From: Membranipora membranacea | Lineage: Eukaryota > Bryozoa > Gymnolaemata > Cheilostomatida > Membraniporidae | Assembly (NCBI GenBank): GCA_914767715.1 | Contig: OU612065.1 | Coordinates: forward strand, 5,024,001-5,088,000 | DNA length: 64,000 nucleotides | Reading direction: 5' to 3' | Shown: in pieces, positions 16,435 to 34,900 of the stretch | Layout of the letters: the number at the start of each line of letters is the position of its first letter | Numbering within the stretch: the first letter of the stretch is position 1 | Program-made: the position numbers and the translations under genes | Notes under the pieces: generated by a model | What the model saw: the letters and a program-made list of their open reading frames with translations, nothing else | Databases searched by the model: none | Told to the model about the DNA's origin: nothing

Positions 16435-17906
16435 TCATATAACACACTCCACGAGACAAGACATGTGAGCTACACTATAACAATAAATGTTTTTTTAAAG
16501 TTTATTCAATTGGCATGTAAAAAGTTCATTCTTATCAATGCCTTTTATTAATCACATCAAATTTATGAGACACTTTCAACATTAGTACCTTACTGCTGAT
16601 TTTTTGTCTTTAAATTTTTGCTTAGCAATAAACCTCAAAATTAAACTGAAACAGCTACAATCATTAATACCATCGACGTTGCTAAAAATCACGTATTGAA
16701 TCATAACCACGTCCATACCATACAAATTTACCTCAGACATATAGCTACTCTTGAAGTATGATCATCATTTATTTATTTATAAGTGTATGAGATGAGGCGT
16801 TTCTATCGGATTGAATGCTAGCCAGTCATAAGTTTTGCTCTTTCGTTCCAACCTGTGCAATAAGGTCAAAATTCATGTTCGTTCTTATAAGAGCATCCGA
16901 TATAAGCTTCACTTCTTCAGCCACACACACTCCTCCACTGAGACCTTTCCTCCGCCTCCCATTTCCTAGTCAGCCTATTCATGCTCATGAAATTGTTTTG
17001 TAATTTTATTGCATTTTTTAATCTTATTTCCGTTTCTATAGTCATTTTAGGATGTCTTTTTGCCAAAGTAACTCTATCCTTGTTCTTTGATGGGACAGTG
17101 ATAAATTATATTGAATTCATTTTTGGCATAATTATGTTTGGTATAATGCTTGTACAATCGCAAACCAATGAAGGAGTTCTTTGCCATCACAGCCATGATA
17201 ATTTAGAGTTGCCCGCACTGTTTACAGAGTAGATAACTTGGAAATAAATTGAGTTTATTAATGATATTCAATTGCCATATTGTCAGTACTATATTGTACA
17301 AGTTTTTTCTCTAAATGTTTTAGGGCAGCTGTAAAAATGGTATAAATAAATCACCTACTAAGTCTTTCCCTTTTGCGCATACCTTCATACTTATTTTATT
17401 ACTCAATGGATTAGCTCTATTCATAATTATTTGGTGGTATTTTCTAATAATGACAGGCATTATTAGGTATTTTCTAACAAATGACAGGCACCATCATAAA
17501 ACCACGACCCTCCGTAAATCCAATACTGCTCATTGCAGAAAAAGCCTTTTTTATAAATACTCATAAATACGTCAATGCCTTCTTATTGCTTCTTTTGTTT
17601 TTTGTTTTCACATGGTCTTATTTGCTTCATGCATTGATCGGTGGTTAATAAAAGTTCATAATATAATATCTATCAACCACTACATGCATAGCGGTACCAA
17701 CTCTGTTACTCGCAATGGCACAAACAGCGAGGTTCAGTAACAATCATGGTGATTTAAGATTCTATATTATCGAAATAAACTTATCAGAGATTTTTGTGTA
17801 AACATCTGTGTTCGACAAATATTAAGCAACATGCCAGATTTTGATAAGGTTAAACATTCACCTCCCTCGATAAGCTAGGCACAACAGTACAGCACAGAGT
17901 GTAAAC
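16435..17906. other. Intergenic spacer between esterases C and D
   Basis: No gene supported. The first ~700 bases resemble the spacer after copy B (10342-11030). An open frame at 16981-17232 looks membrane-like but its counterpart near 10855-11030 is not kept open, so I treat it as chance. The rest is AT-rich and unremarkable. Confidence 0.6.
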
Positions 17907-23170
<5,264 letters not shown>

Positions 23171-24154
23171 CCATGTTTGAGAGCACAGGCACTGCCGTAC
23201 TGTGGAACATAGATGATTGCGAATATAAGATATAATTATAATTATGTATTAACTACTGTTCTTTTGCCGCCTCCATGGAAAGCAGAAATAATTTAGTATC
23301 GTTCATCTCAAGATCGTTGAACGCATTAAAAATTTCCGAGCCCTGATTTTTGGTTATTATTACAAAAAAGTGAAGAGGCATGGGAATAAGAGATAACATA
23401 AAGATAATAATTGTATCTTGCAGCAGCATAAAACCCAAATATAAAAGGGCATAGGATGTAGTTTGTCGGATTTTTGACGGCACGCACACTAGGTATGGTT
23501 AGTAACATTAACCATGTATTTCTAATGATTAATAAAAAAAAAGAACTTGTAATATCTGATATCATAGTGGGAATATTGCCTACACTGCATCAATGAATTG
23601 CTCGAACAACATCACCCACATTTAGGGGGCCTATAGCCTATTAGCCGAAGTGAGGCGATGATCAGCAAAGCTGAATTTGACAAAGTAAAATAAAAGCTGA
23701 AATCTCATCCCTGTTAGCTGTCAGGATGTCAGGATATGAAACACAGATCTAGATAAGGTTCTGGGTATTGACCTTTATTAGATCATTCAGCACTTACATG
23801 AATAAGGGTGATAGTAATAAATATTAATGATGATGGCTTTTATGGTGTCCATAAAACAGAAGAATCAACATCAGAAAAGGAAATGGCTCCATACAGGGTA
23901 TTCTTTCAAGCTATATATAATATATAATTGACTGAACCCACTAGCTCAAAGGCCTGGACCACACATGGACAGCACATACTTCTGTTCCATTTATTCAATC
24001 TTTCAATTACCAGCTTTCAACTGGTCTTCACTATCATCGGTAAAGGTTGTGATATCTCTCATCATTCATTACACTCTGCCTGGCTCCCACTCATTTTACC
24101 AATCCCTGAAGAGCCTCGCCACCACAGTTAATACTCATATTCAACGGTGGTTCT

Positions 24155-24182
24155 ACCAATGAACTAAACCTAGTTCATTGGT
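24155..24182. repeat. Short perfect palindrome (AATGAACTA family)
   Basis: Arms ACCAATGAACTA (24155-24166) and TAGTTCATTGGT (24171-24182) are perfect reverse complements around a 4-base loop. Two related hairpins occur at 39105-39170. Confidence 0.75.
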
Positions 24183-24788
24183 TCTAAAGCTCTACGGCTC
24201 TAAGCTAGAATTAGTTATGGCTATTGATACTATTGTAACATAACATACCGTGCAATACCATCTTTGCTAGCAACACTGATATAAATATTATATGGATGAG
24301 GGGAACATATCTGACCCTGAACAAGCGTATGGTTAGTATGGTTGCTGAACCGCATTACTCATATTTGATTGGACCACCAGCTCAGAATCTACAATAGGAC
24401 CCTTGTAAACTTTTGTCATGCAGCTTACCTGAGTTTTTGAAGGTTGTTACTGGGACGTCAATCAATGCATTACGTAAAAGCTGCCAGATTTCTAGCTTTA
24501 TTGAGATCCTGGCATGAAGCTATATACTGATGTCATATCTCCACAAATAGCCATCCTATGTACTTTACCACCGATACATAAATTCATATCAATGGCTATT
24601 GGCTTGCAACAAGCTATTAATCTTTCTAAGTGCTCAAATGCGAGTTTGTGGCAATACATTATCAACCATCTACCCATCCATGGTTGATAATGTAGTGCCA
24701 CTAACTTGCATTGGAGCCGTCTGCACACTTAGACTAGCAAGCTATATGACTTATGCCTCCATGACTTGTGCTAACTGCTGAGTAGAAG

Positions 24789-24852
24789 CAGGGAGGGTGG
24801 GATCAAGGAGTTGTAGACCTACAACTCCTTGGTGGGATATCCACCCTCCCTG
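24789..24852. mobile_element. 64-bp miniature inverted-repeat element
   Basis: Outer arms CAGGGAGGGTGG (24789-24800) and CCACCCTCCCTG (24841-24852) pair perfectly, and inside them CAAGGAGTTGTAG (24804-24816) pairs with CTACAACTCCTTG. The element is flanked directly by GTAGAAG on both sides (24782-24788 and 24853-24859), which looks like a 7-bp target-site duplication. The CAGGG terminus is reminiscent of hAT-type ends, which is inference. Confidence 0.7.
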
Positions 24853-25860
24853 GTAGAAGATAGAGTAATTTAAGAGTTATCCTTCCTCACACTGAGCTGA
24901 ATAAAAATCAATGGGGGTATATGAGACCCCCAACCTTACATCTTGGAACTGATGTCCTCTATTTGGCATGCGCAGTAGCTTGCTTCCTTTTCAGTTGCAG
25001 CATTGCAAAACAAAAACTCACCGGTCGCACCTGTCTCCTGTAACCTGTCAAATAAGCAATCACTTATGAAAATGGTAAGTGACCAAAGAACAATGAAATT
25101 CCTCATCTCATAGCTTGATTGGAAGGTTAGATGTCTTGTCATCAGAAACCATTGTTTGATGAATTGAATGGGTAAAATCAATGTTGATATTTGATGATCA
25201 TGAATAATAATAATTGATGATCATGAAAATGAATGATCTGATGAAATATTATAAAAAGTATAAGTAATAGTAAGTAAGATGATGAGGATGAATTGAATGA
25301 ACATTGTAGAACTATAATAATAATGATTTCATTACTATTATTTAAATTGTTATAATGAAAGAATTCATTGGCAATCCCAAAGGAAAAATAGTTTTACCAG
25401 ATGATGTGTGAACTATAACTGGGGCTCCCTGCACACAAACAAAGCTGTTTTCAATTTCTTCAGAGAAAATAGAGCAATCTTCAATTTTAAAACTCTCATC
25501 TTCATTCTTCAAAACAACTGGACCGTGGTGTTATCTACTCATTTCTGCTTAAAATGACCCATGTGCTTGAGTTTTGGTTTTGTTTTGATAGTCTGATGAG
25601 TTTAAGTTTGTTATTGCTTGGAGTTGTTTGTCCAAAACACCTTATCTGAGTAGCTAACTCCAAATTGTTGGACTGAATTCCAGTCTAAAATCTTTTATTG
25701 ATTTTTCATTTAAACTGACTAAATCTTTTCTTCAACTTTAAAACACTAAGTCTGACTGATGAGTGTGCATTCATCATCATTATCAGAAGCCCTACCTCAG
25801 CAGTAACAAACAAAGAGCTAGCAAGCTAGACATTGCATATTATAGATATATTTATTTGTG

Positions 25861-26063
25861 CAATAAAGTGTCATATATTATATATCCCACTATTGTACCC
25901 ATAAAAACCCTGGACAATGAGTGATTCATATATGTATATATATATATCGTGGCTATCAGTGTGTAGGGCATATCTTTGCATTGGAGTTGTCCGACCATGT
26001 CAGGCTATTTTATCTACCATTAATTACTATTGGGTTAAGGATGTCCAACATGATTATTTAAGA
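25861..26063 (+). repeat. Interspersed ~200-bp repeat, copy 2
   Basis: Partner of 19535-19731, same strand, differing mainly in the length of the internal TA run and a few substitutions. It lies between esterase D and VDAC, outside genes. Confidence 0.8.
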
Positions 26064-26298
26064 GGATATAAGACATGATTTTTTTGTGGGTCATATAAAA
26101 TGACTCCTTATTTTTGAGTGACACTTAGTAGGGGCCAAATACACACAGATGACACATAAAAGACAGATTTGAATCTATATATATATTTATGTAGTAAGCT
26201 CATCTATACTTCAGATTTTAGCATCCTTTTATTCAGGCTGAAACACTTCACTTTAAGCCAAGGGCTTCACACCTCAGTAGTTTGTGCAAGAACAAAGG

Positions 26299-26314
26299 CC
26301 CCCCCCCCCCCCCC
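26299..26314. repeat. Homopolymer of 16 C
   Basis: An uninterrupted run of 16 C in an AT-rich region. Its length may be uncertain in the assembly. Confidence 0.9.
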
Positions 26315-26965
26315 GAGTCTACGATTTGGGCACACAACCACTGAACTTGATTGAACCACAGAATGCCTGTGCTTTAGCTAAGTAATATTTGTTCACACAG
26401 GGTAGGCCTAGCTTTGTCGCAGCGTTCCATCTTTTAGTTTGTAGTATCTTTAAAAGAATTAAAATAGAGCCACACCAGACTTTATAGGCCTAGCTAGGCG
26501 CATGTTTTTTCGCAAGGACTGTATTTAACTCCTGGATCATTTAAGCAAAGTCACTAGCCATAGAGAGTAAGTCTAACCCCACTTATAGCAATCGGATGGG
26601 GTGCATTTAGAGAAGATTAATACCTCAGGTTAATCTTTGACATATTTAGTAGCGGATGTCAGACGTACGTGCCCGCCTTTGATATTGTAACGATTAAGTC
26701 ATAAGTTTTGAGCATGTGTCATGTTGGTTACATATATAGGCCCTTTGTTTGAATGTGCTTAAAGAGAAATTTTGCATATATAACTGAAACACAATCCCTT
26801 GTTGCTTAAAACAAAGATGAAACTATAGACAATAGAAAATATCATCAAGTTTCTGTTTAACCTTAAAATTCATCAGCGTACCTCTGTCTGATTAGAAGTG
26901 AGACTGGATTGGTCATATCTAGTATACTGATAAAACTCAGAATTGGCGCTTTTTTCCTTTTTTAG

Positions 26966-29030
26966 GCTCCACCATGCTATGGCGACCTTGGCAAACAGTG
27001 CAGTGATCTTCTTTCCAAAGGATTCCGTAAGTTTATTCTCACCCTATATATTATTAAGAAAACTGGGTATGAAACCGGAAATCACATTATAAGTCGCAGT
27101 ATCAGGTATTTATTCCTTTCTACATGATATTTGCCCTGATTACAGATCCTGGCGCAGTGAAGTTTGAGGCTAAAACTAAGGCACAGAATGGAATGAAGTT
27201 CACCACAACCGGAGCTGGAAACATGGATAGTGGTAAAATGCTCGGCGGAGCAGAGCTCAACGTAGCATGGCCTGATTATGGTGAGTGCCGTCATCTTTGA
27301 ACCTGATGCTAAAGATGGTTGCAACTTCTTGGGAGGATGTGTCCTCAACATGTTAGACCAGTAAATTCATACATTTAATACCTGCTAAACAGATGTGAAT
27401 ATACTTACCTTCAGGATAAACAAGAGTCCTGTCTGCCAGTTTGCCTTTTGATCCGTATGAATATGCTTATTTTCAGGATTGAAATATAATGAGAAGTGGA
27501 ACACAGACAACCAACTAGTTGTCGATGTTTCTGTGGAGGATAAGCATCTAAAAGGATTGAAGACATCATTCGTCTCCTCTTACAATCCTTCATCTAATAA
27601 GAAGAAGGGCACAATAAAAACTGCCTACAAAAACTGTCATGTGAACTCAAACTGTGATGTAGACTTTGATTATGCTGGTCCATGTGTCAAAGCAGCTCTG
27701 GTCACTGGGTAAGTAGAGAATCACATGACCTACCATTACCTATCTACCAATCATTATATATCTACCAACCATTACATATCTACCAACTACATATCTAAAC
27801 ATCTGAAATAAAGTTGTCTTGTGCTGTGCAATTGAGCAAACCGCAGCAAATGATACTGAACCATTTCGTTTGGTTATCCACTTGTGAAAAAATAGGTACG
27901 GCTCATTGGATATATACAAAGCTTGGAGGGTTAGAGGATCATCATCTGGTCACTCATAAGAGGGGAGAACTGCAATAATGAGATTATGCACTGTAAATGT
28001 GACATAATCTACAGCTACACCAACTACCTCCTATCCTCACATATGCGCAGAATGCTTTTTGTTACCTTTTCTAGTTGGTGGAACACAGAACACACACACT
28101 CACCAGTACATCATATCAGTAGGAAAGATGGCAATACGCTGTGTAGTAACAGAATTGAGTATCTATTGTGTTCTCATTTTCGTAGATTTAAAGGATGGCA
28201 AGCTGGTTACCAGATGGGATTTGATAGCTCTAAGAAGAAGCTGACTGCTAACAACTTTGCTGTATCATATGACAAAGGAGCACATGTAGCCACCGTCAGC
28301 GTGTAAGAAAATATTCTGATAGACTCTTTCCTTGAGATTGATATAAGCCAAATTAGTAGATCACATTAATCTTGATGTCAGGCTAGACCTTACATTGACC
28401 TTCTCTTATATCCTTATGTTATTCTTAGTAACAATGGACAGGATGTGACAGGCTCATACTTCCACAAGTGCAGTGATAAGTGGGTAGGTGGAGTGTCAGG
28501 ATCCTGGTCCTCAGCTTCTGGTGCTATGGTCGCCAATGCAGCCACAAAGTACACAGCGTCACCCGATACTAACATGAAAGTTAAAGCATCAACTGAAGGA
28601 CAACTTGGACTGTCCCTACAGCAGAAAGTTTGCAGCAGTAAGTAACTGTTTACTCGTCGCTGAGTTCAATAAATAAACCAATCATTTCATGATATCAATT
28701 TACTCATGGTTGATTAAGCACGGCGTTCAGTTATTGTTACTCAAGTGGTAAATAGATTATAACCTCCATACAGTTATTATATATTTTATTATATGATAAC
28801 TCTATATTAGCCTCACTGGACATTCTTCTTTTTTCCTTATAATCTAAGAGTTATGTCTACATGAATTGAAGAAAGGCAACTTCAATCTCTGTATTCTCTG
28901 CTTTGGACATGCGATCATCAAGTTTCCCATTATTTTAGGTTTGAATGTGACCCTGTCAGCATTGATAGATGCCAAGAATTTTTCTGCTGGAGGACACAGA
29001 GTTGGTATGTCTCTTGAGTTTGAAAGTTGA
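26966..29030 (+). CDS. VDAC: Voltage-dependent anion channel (mitochondrial porin)
   Basis: Beta-barrel channel of the mitochondrial outer membrane that passes ATP, ADP and other metabolites. Exons: 26966-27026, 27146-27280, 27477-27708, 28186-28302, 28429-28637, 28939-29030 (TGA). They give 281 residues from APPCYGDLGKQCSDLL to SLEFES, against about 283 in vertebrate VDACs. Family features: N-terminal helix segment, GLKYNEKWNTDN, a GFKGWQAGYQMGFD block and the C-terminal LNVTLSALIDAKNF..GGHRVGMSLEFE strand pair. The glutamate matching human VDAC1 Glu73 appears kept (AELNVAW). The initiator Met is not in the first exon shown; as in other animals it probably lies in a tiny upstream exon that I could not place. 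Cysteine-rich at the N-terminus. Its stop is 300 bases from the stop of the minus-strand gene that follows. Confidence 0.92.
27726..27800. repeat. Imperfect ~20-bp tandem repeat in VDAC intron
   Basis: About three to four degenerate units around ATCTACCAACCATTACATAT in the intron after exon 3 of VDAC. No function suggested. Confidence 0.6.
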
Positions 29031-29330
29031 ACAGTTAGTTCACTTTGATCTACAAACATTGCCAAATTCTGATAAAACAACAGGTTTGTGCTGTCTATTT
29101 ATACACACATTGTAGTCGTCTGAGCTGCTGATATCATCCCTTATAAACTTCTCCATCGATCTGTTCACTTAAATTACAATAGACCTATTATTTACTGACC
29201 GACAAACTAGTATAGACTGGTAATGGCTTATGTGGACTCTGGAAATTTTGTAAAGCGCTGGTTTTTGTATTTAACTTTTACACTAATAATTATGTAAATG
29301 AAAAATTACACTGAATTTGTGAAACTGTTG

Positions 29331-30529
29331 TTACACAATTTTTAAGCTGGGTTTGTCAATAAACTGCACAGATTTTCTACGATTTTTGTCACTGTTTCTT
29401 ATTTTGAGTGGTATTCTGTATCCAGGTTCACTCATGATGCTTTGGTTGAGTCTGTTATGACTGTTTGAATCAGATTCAGTTGCCTTCTCAGATTCTTCAC
29501 TCTGTAGTTTTGAAAATTCTTCTTGTGTAACTTCATCTCTGAAACCAAAAATTTGACTTTGATAAACATTATGTCATGTGAATATTTTTAGATCTAGATG
29601 ATTGAGCACAAACTGTTTTAGGACATTGTGTGTTCCTGATGTCTCCTTTTACTGCTGCTGCATGCATCACGTTGATGGATTTATCTGCTCACCTTAGCCG
29701 CTGTTGTGCTTCTTTGCTAGCTGCTTCATCTAATCGTTCTCTGAACATCTCTACTTGCATACGTCTTCGCATTCTCTCTCTTATCATTGAATCGTCCAAA
29801 TATTCATGTAGCTTGGCATCCTTAGTTTGCTTATTTTTTAAGAATCTACAGCATCCGTCAAAGTGTGAAAGTTTCTGTGATAAATATTCTATGATTATCA
29901 CCCACGTATCAACACACATCAGATAGTTTATGTGTTGATCGTTTTCGACAGACGTCATGACACATTCAATCAGAATTAACGATAGGCAATGAGTCGAAGT
30001 ATAATAACTTGATAATTCTTGTTCAGAGATCAATCAAAGAAGTTATAATACACTGACAGATTTAAGTAGTGAAACCTAGTCTGTCTTTTGATGATGATCT
30101 CACGGCATAAGTTACACTCTCTATTACTTGGCCTTTCCATGATCTGGGGTAGGGGAGGATTAGCAGTTACTCAAACAAAGCTGGTCATAATTCCACAAAT
30201 CAATTCATTGAATTCAAATAAGATTTTATTAAAGCTCAATCTTTGACTACCAGGCAACTCTGATTACCATATCAAGAAATTTGAAATTCAAAATAGCAAA
30301 TTTCAAAATATGAAATACTTGTGGCAAATACATACTTTACGAAGAAGAAGGCCAGCGAGAAGACATAGATGGATATCACAACTAGTATGTAGATAAGTGC
30401 ATTAGTGTCATCATCGCTCCCCCTGTATGTGAATGCACTGTCTGTGACTGAAGCGTTCAAACTCTCCGTAGCAGCAACTTCTCTGATCGTGCAGTTAGGC
30501 GGTAACACTTGAATGAAGTCCCCCGGCAT
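29331..30529 (-). CDS. Small single-pass membrane protein, unrecognised (184 aa)
   Basis: Exons on the minus strand: 30529-30336, 29845-29693, 29538-29331 (TAA); lengths 194, 153 and 208 nt keep phase. Residues 1-43 are polar and acidic with two N-glycosylation sequons (N12-C-T and N25-A-S). Residues 44-64 (ALIYILVVISIYVFSLAFFFV) form one membrane span followed by K-F-L-K-N-K, so the N-terminus is probably outside. The cytoplasmic part has a strongly charged helical stretch (IRERMRRRMQVEMFRERLDEA) and a Ser/Thr-rich tail. No signal peptide is seen, which fits a type III topology. Size and topology recall KCNE potassium-channel beta subunits, but I see no KCNE sequence motif. Function unknown. 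It is tail to tail with VDAC. Confidence 0.75.
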
Positions 30530-31034
30530 CTTTTTCTGATCCTGGAGTTCCTAACTAGGCACAGTCAATGACTAATTTTGTTAACAGACTTAGTGGTATC
30601 TTCTGCTTAGCAATTGCAGGTCTGCTAACAGCTAACCAGATTGTATCTATTTGCTGCTGTTACATGTCACCAACCTCGTACACAAGCATTCACCAGGGAA
30701 ATGGTATTTAGTGACAATGATGTGAGAATTAATCCTCTCTAAATATTGATATTACAAATTGCAGCTCTCTGCCAGTCGATGTAATTCATGGAATAACAGC
30801 GTTAATTACCTCTTTCTCGCATGCTGCATCTGAGCTGTATGTGATGTAGAGTGTTTGCATTCAAAACAATACCCTCAAAACCATGAGTTGTTGGAGAGTT
30901 TTGATTACAATCCATAAATATATTGCTTGCTTTCGGATTGGAAGTAAACAGGTATAAAGGTATGCAACTGCTGCTCTGGTAATGCTGTAATGTATAAACA
31001 CGGAAATGTCACTGAATGCTCAACAAACAAATGC

Positions 31035-31202
31035 AATATCAATACTAAACGTGAGTGTTTTACACAGTTGAACAACAAACACTAGGTTAAATAGCATTTC
31101 GAGATTGTGCCTGCTATCTGCAGGCTATGAGACCAAGCAATTTATAAAATGCTAGTGTTCGTTGTTCAACTGTATGAAATGCCCATGTTTAGTATTGATA
31201 TT
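31035..31202. mobile_element. Foldback (hairpin) element, ~168 bp
   Basis: The left arm (31035-31088, starting AATATCAATACTAAAC and containing CAGTTGAACAAC) is the reverse complement, with a few mismatches, of the right arm (31149-31202, containing GTTGTTCAACTG and ending AGTATTGATATT). The loop is about 60 bases. It looks like a MITE; no protein is encoded. It lies upstream of the small membrane-protein gene and downstream of the disordered-protein gene. Confidence 0.75.
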
Positions 31203-31937
31203 TAACTCAATGATGACACCAACTGCCCACTCTTAAGTCAAGACGACCTATTGCACAATGAAAAAAACTTTTGTCATGTCTCTTTGAAAAATGTGTCATA
31301 TCTGTGAGTCAAACCTGGGCTTCTGTCATCCAATCAGGCTCAGCCATATAGCAGTGTCCTAACCTCAAACCCAGGATAACGCTTTTTGAAACTGATAAGT
31401 ATCTTGCATTGTGGAGAATTGACTGGTGAATGTCATTAATTTTATTATCATACTGTCATTCATTTTATTTTTCGTTTTAACAGACCAGCATCCATGGAAA
31501 TGGGTTTCACCAATTCTTAATGTCACGCAATTAGTTGAAGTACTGGATCACGGGAAAAGGTCTTGGTGAGGTTGTGAAAAAACGTCATGGACAAACTGCG
31601 TGTTGTTAGGATTTGGGCAACACAAAAATCCTGAGAGTTTGTATAACTTATTGATTTAACAGCAGTCGCAACAATGCATATTTATGATACAGATGCAGGT
31701 TGCCTATCATTGAAACGTAGTAATCTGCGAACCTCATCAGTTCCAATCTACTGTTTTCTTTTCAAAAGTAAACCTCAAACGTTACCAAATCCACTGAATT
31801 ATGTCATCACAAATCACAAATCTAATCAGCAATACTGTCTTTTCTAGGTAAATGGTCACATGAGAGTGATTTCAGCCGTCCAAAAGCTGTCCAAAAGAAA
31901 CAATGCATTTGTTATATTTGTCTGAAGTCTTGAGTTT

Positions 31938-34900
31938 CTAGCTGATGGCAACCTCGCTTTCGTCAGAGCTGATAAAATCATCGTCTTGTTCAATCTGGTG
32001 GACCAGGTCTAAGAAAATTTGAGCAGAATTTTTACGCTCTGAAGGTCTAGGCAAAAAGCCAGGGTCATAATCATCATCGTAGTGATCATCATCTACTATG
32101 TTTTCTGTTTTTGTCACTGATGCTTGGCGATCCTGTTCTTTGAATATGCTATGAATGCTGTTTATATCCGGGCCCAGAGCTTCACTGCTATGGGGCGCAC
32201 GCAATCCATATGGAACATGATTTGTAAGCATGCTTCCAGTTTCCGTACACATGATATCACGCATGACCTGGCCATTCTCTGAGTGAGGTACAATAGCCGT
32301 TTGTTCATAACTGTGCGTAACATCGATAACATCCTCATCATCTGAGTACGAAATCTGCGGAGGTTTGTTTTTCCTCTTGTGATCCATTACTTGCAAAAAG
32401 TGGTCTGTATCAGACAGAGTTCTTATAAGATCTTGATGAATTCTATCCTTCATTGCCTGAGTGCTCTCCACTTCAGGGACAGGTGGAAGAGGGGTAGGCT
32501 CCCGTAACTCCTCACTGTCCTCACTTCTCACATCATCAAGATCACAACTACGGCTCATGTTATCAGAGCCCAAAGTTGAGTCTAGATTTGCTGAAGACAG
32601 CACACTGAATTCCTCCCCTGCTGTGGGGATATTGACATCGACATGTACAGCAGATGACTGTCGCAAAGTGGGCTCAGCAACCATGAATTTTTCCTGGGCA
32701 GACTTACTTCTTATTCGCACATGAGAGTTTTCTCTTATAACCAAAGATTTTCGTTGTGATAGGTGATTCGTGCTCTCCAGTAGGGCAGAAGTACCCGGTT
32801 TAAATGCCTGTGATTGTGCACTGGAGAGGTCTCTTCTTGCTTTGCTCTGATCAGCTGGAGCGGAGTGTAAGGCCCTATGTCTATGATTCCGCTTCTTCAT
32901 ATTACCATTGTCAATCAGTGCATCTTTGGGTAGAGTTATTGACATAAACACCTTGGATCCTTCAGGCCCGTTCTGGGTGATGGTTGGGATGGATTTTCTA
33001 CCTGTGGATCTCTGAGACGGTGGATAGTAGACAGGCTTAGTTTGGTTCCTCACCCTCCCCTTTGAAGAGGATACAGAACGTTCCACAACCACACCTTTCT
33101 GTGAAATTGAAAGAAAACCGGAGGAAGATTAAATGGCCACACATGAGTGAAGGGGGGACAATTCTAAATGGTCACATGAAAAGGAACATGCACTGCCTAA
33201 AGAAAGTGTATGCCTGCCAAGTATCAGATTTGATCAGCGATCAGCCATAATGTATACACCAAAAGAAGGGATTTCTTCAGTACTTGATCTGCGAAATGTG
33301 CATGATTTATTTGATGACAAGTAAAGACAGACATATCAATACGTACGGATATAATTGTTATACCTCATCAGGATGTCCGGCATCCCCTTTAGAGCTTGCA
33401 GACGCCGTGTCACTGGGCTTAGCCAATACGGAGTAAGAGGGCATAGAGCACTGTCTTCTTATATGTGCTCTGACTTCCTCTGGGACTTGGGGTGTTCGTA
33501 CTCGATTCACATCTGCACTACGAAGTGATCTGTCTTTAATGGTTTTACAAGATTTTGGTCTTGTCTGGACTGAGAGTACACTAGAGTTCGGTTGGGGAGG
33601 AGCTGTCTTTTCAAATGAAGATGTTTCACTTGGATGTCGCCTTGGTGAGCCAACACTAGATGAATGGTAATCTGTGTTCAAAGTTGACATTGGGGCAGAC
33701 AAAGATAGTACATCCTCATAAGAAAGCTCTCCAGCCTCTGATTGACTCTTTGTCTAAAAATCAGAAAATATATACAACAACAATTAATCCACGCTACGCT
33801 ATGCTATGGTACCAGAATGAATTTCGTGTTACAGAAACTGCGTGATGCTGAACCGTTATTCCCTTTTTTTTAACACTTCATTGGCATAACTTTCTTTCGA
33901 TAAGAAAGTTTTTCAAAATCAGCCATTGAGAAAATAGGGAAAAAAATGATACAGTTGCATCGTCTTTATGTTAATTACCAAACATTGACCAAATGTTCAG
34001 ATGATTTCACATTTTGCTATCTTGATTCCACTCAACATGAGTTCTATTTTTTCTATAAAAATCCGATGAAAAATCAAAGATTCTAATGTTTCGACGCTGT
34101 CGCTGATTTAAGTCTGTAAATTTTAAAATCCTATATGGGTAGTTAATGTTTGTTTCACGGTTTAATCTCAGTGACATGGCACTGCAAATAATAATTCTGC
34201 CAGTGCCTTACATCCTAAGCCGAGCTCTGTAGGAGGATTATATGTCAAACTTTTAGCAATTCCAACCATGAAAAGGTTGATCAAATTAAATTTCGATAAT
34301 GTGCAAACTTAATCTCCACTCCCTCACCTCGTCGTCATCTACACTATTAGAATCTGGTGCAATGCTGAGTTTGGTGATAGGAGTTTTCCTCCCACATAGA
34401 CCTTTAGTCTCAGTGACCTCTTGTTGAACTTTGTACCCCTCTGGTCTCCTGGCTGATTTATGGGGTGTGTATACCTTGGGCTTATACTCTTTGTTGAAGA
34501 TCACAGGATTGGTCTCCTGCAAATCCTAAACCAAAAATACATATATTGTGAAGATTTGTCAGAATTGAGAGAGATAAATAGAGAGATATATGAATCTACC
34601 TGCAGTTTGAATGATTAGACTACAAAAACAACCCGTTCTTTGAAAGAAAGTTATTAGCGAACAACTAAGTTTCTACTATTTTTCCTGTTCTGGCCTACCT
34701 AAACCATAACCAAGGAGTTGTATCTATTACCCATTGCTATAACTTATTAGCCATGTCATGCTGCAATTTTTTAGCCATGTCACGCGGCCACCTTTTTTTG
34801 TTTTTGTTGGTAAACCAACCAAAACAAAACAAGGTGGCCAGTGTGACATGGCTTAAAAGGATTCTTTACCTTTTGGAGGGGTGTGCGTTTGTTGAGGTTG

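Larger units (their letters stand above)
23171..26965. other. Repeat-rich intergenic region before VDAC
   Basis: No gene supported over 3.8 kb. It contains a palindrome at 24155-24182, a 64-bp miniature inverted-repeat element at 24789-24852, a copy of the ~200-bp interspersed repeat (25861-26063) and a run of 16 C at 26299-26314. Open frames here are short and not conserved in appearance. The untranslated leader and start codon of VDAC must lie near its right end. Confidence 0.6.

Noticed and set aside
16981-17232. 83-codon hydrophobic open frame after esterase C
   Set aside because: The duplicated counterpart near 10855-11030 is not kept open and no splice partners or conserved residues are visible; most likely chance in AT-rich DNA.
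32461-32724. Plus-strand open frame opposite the disordered protein
   Set aside because: Antisense shadow of the long last exon of the minus-strand gene; no independent support.
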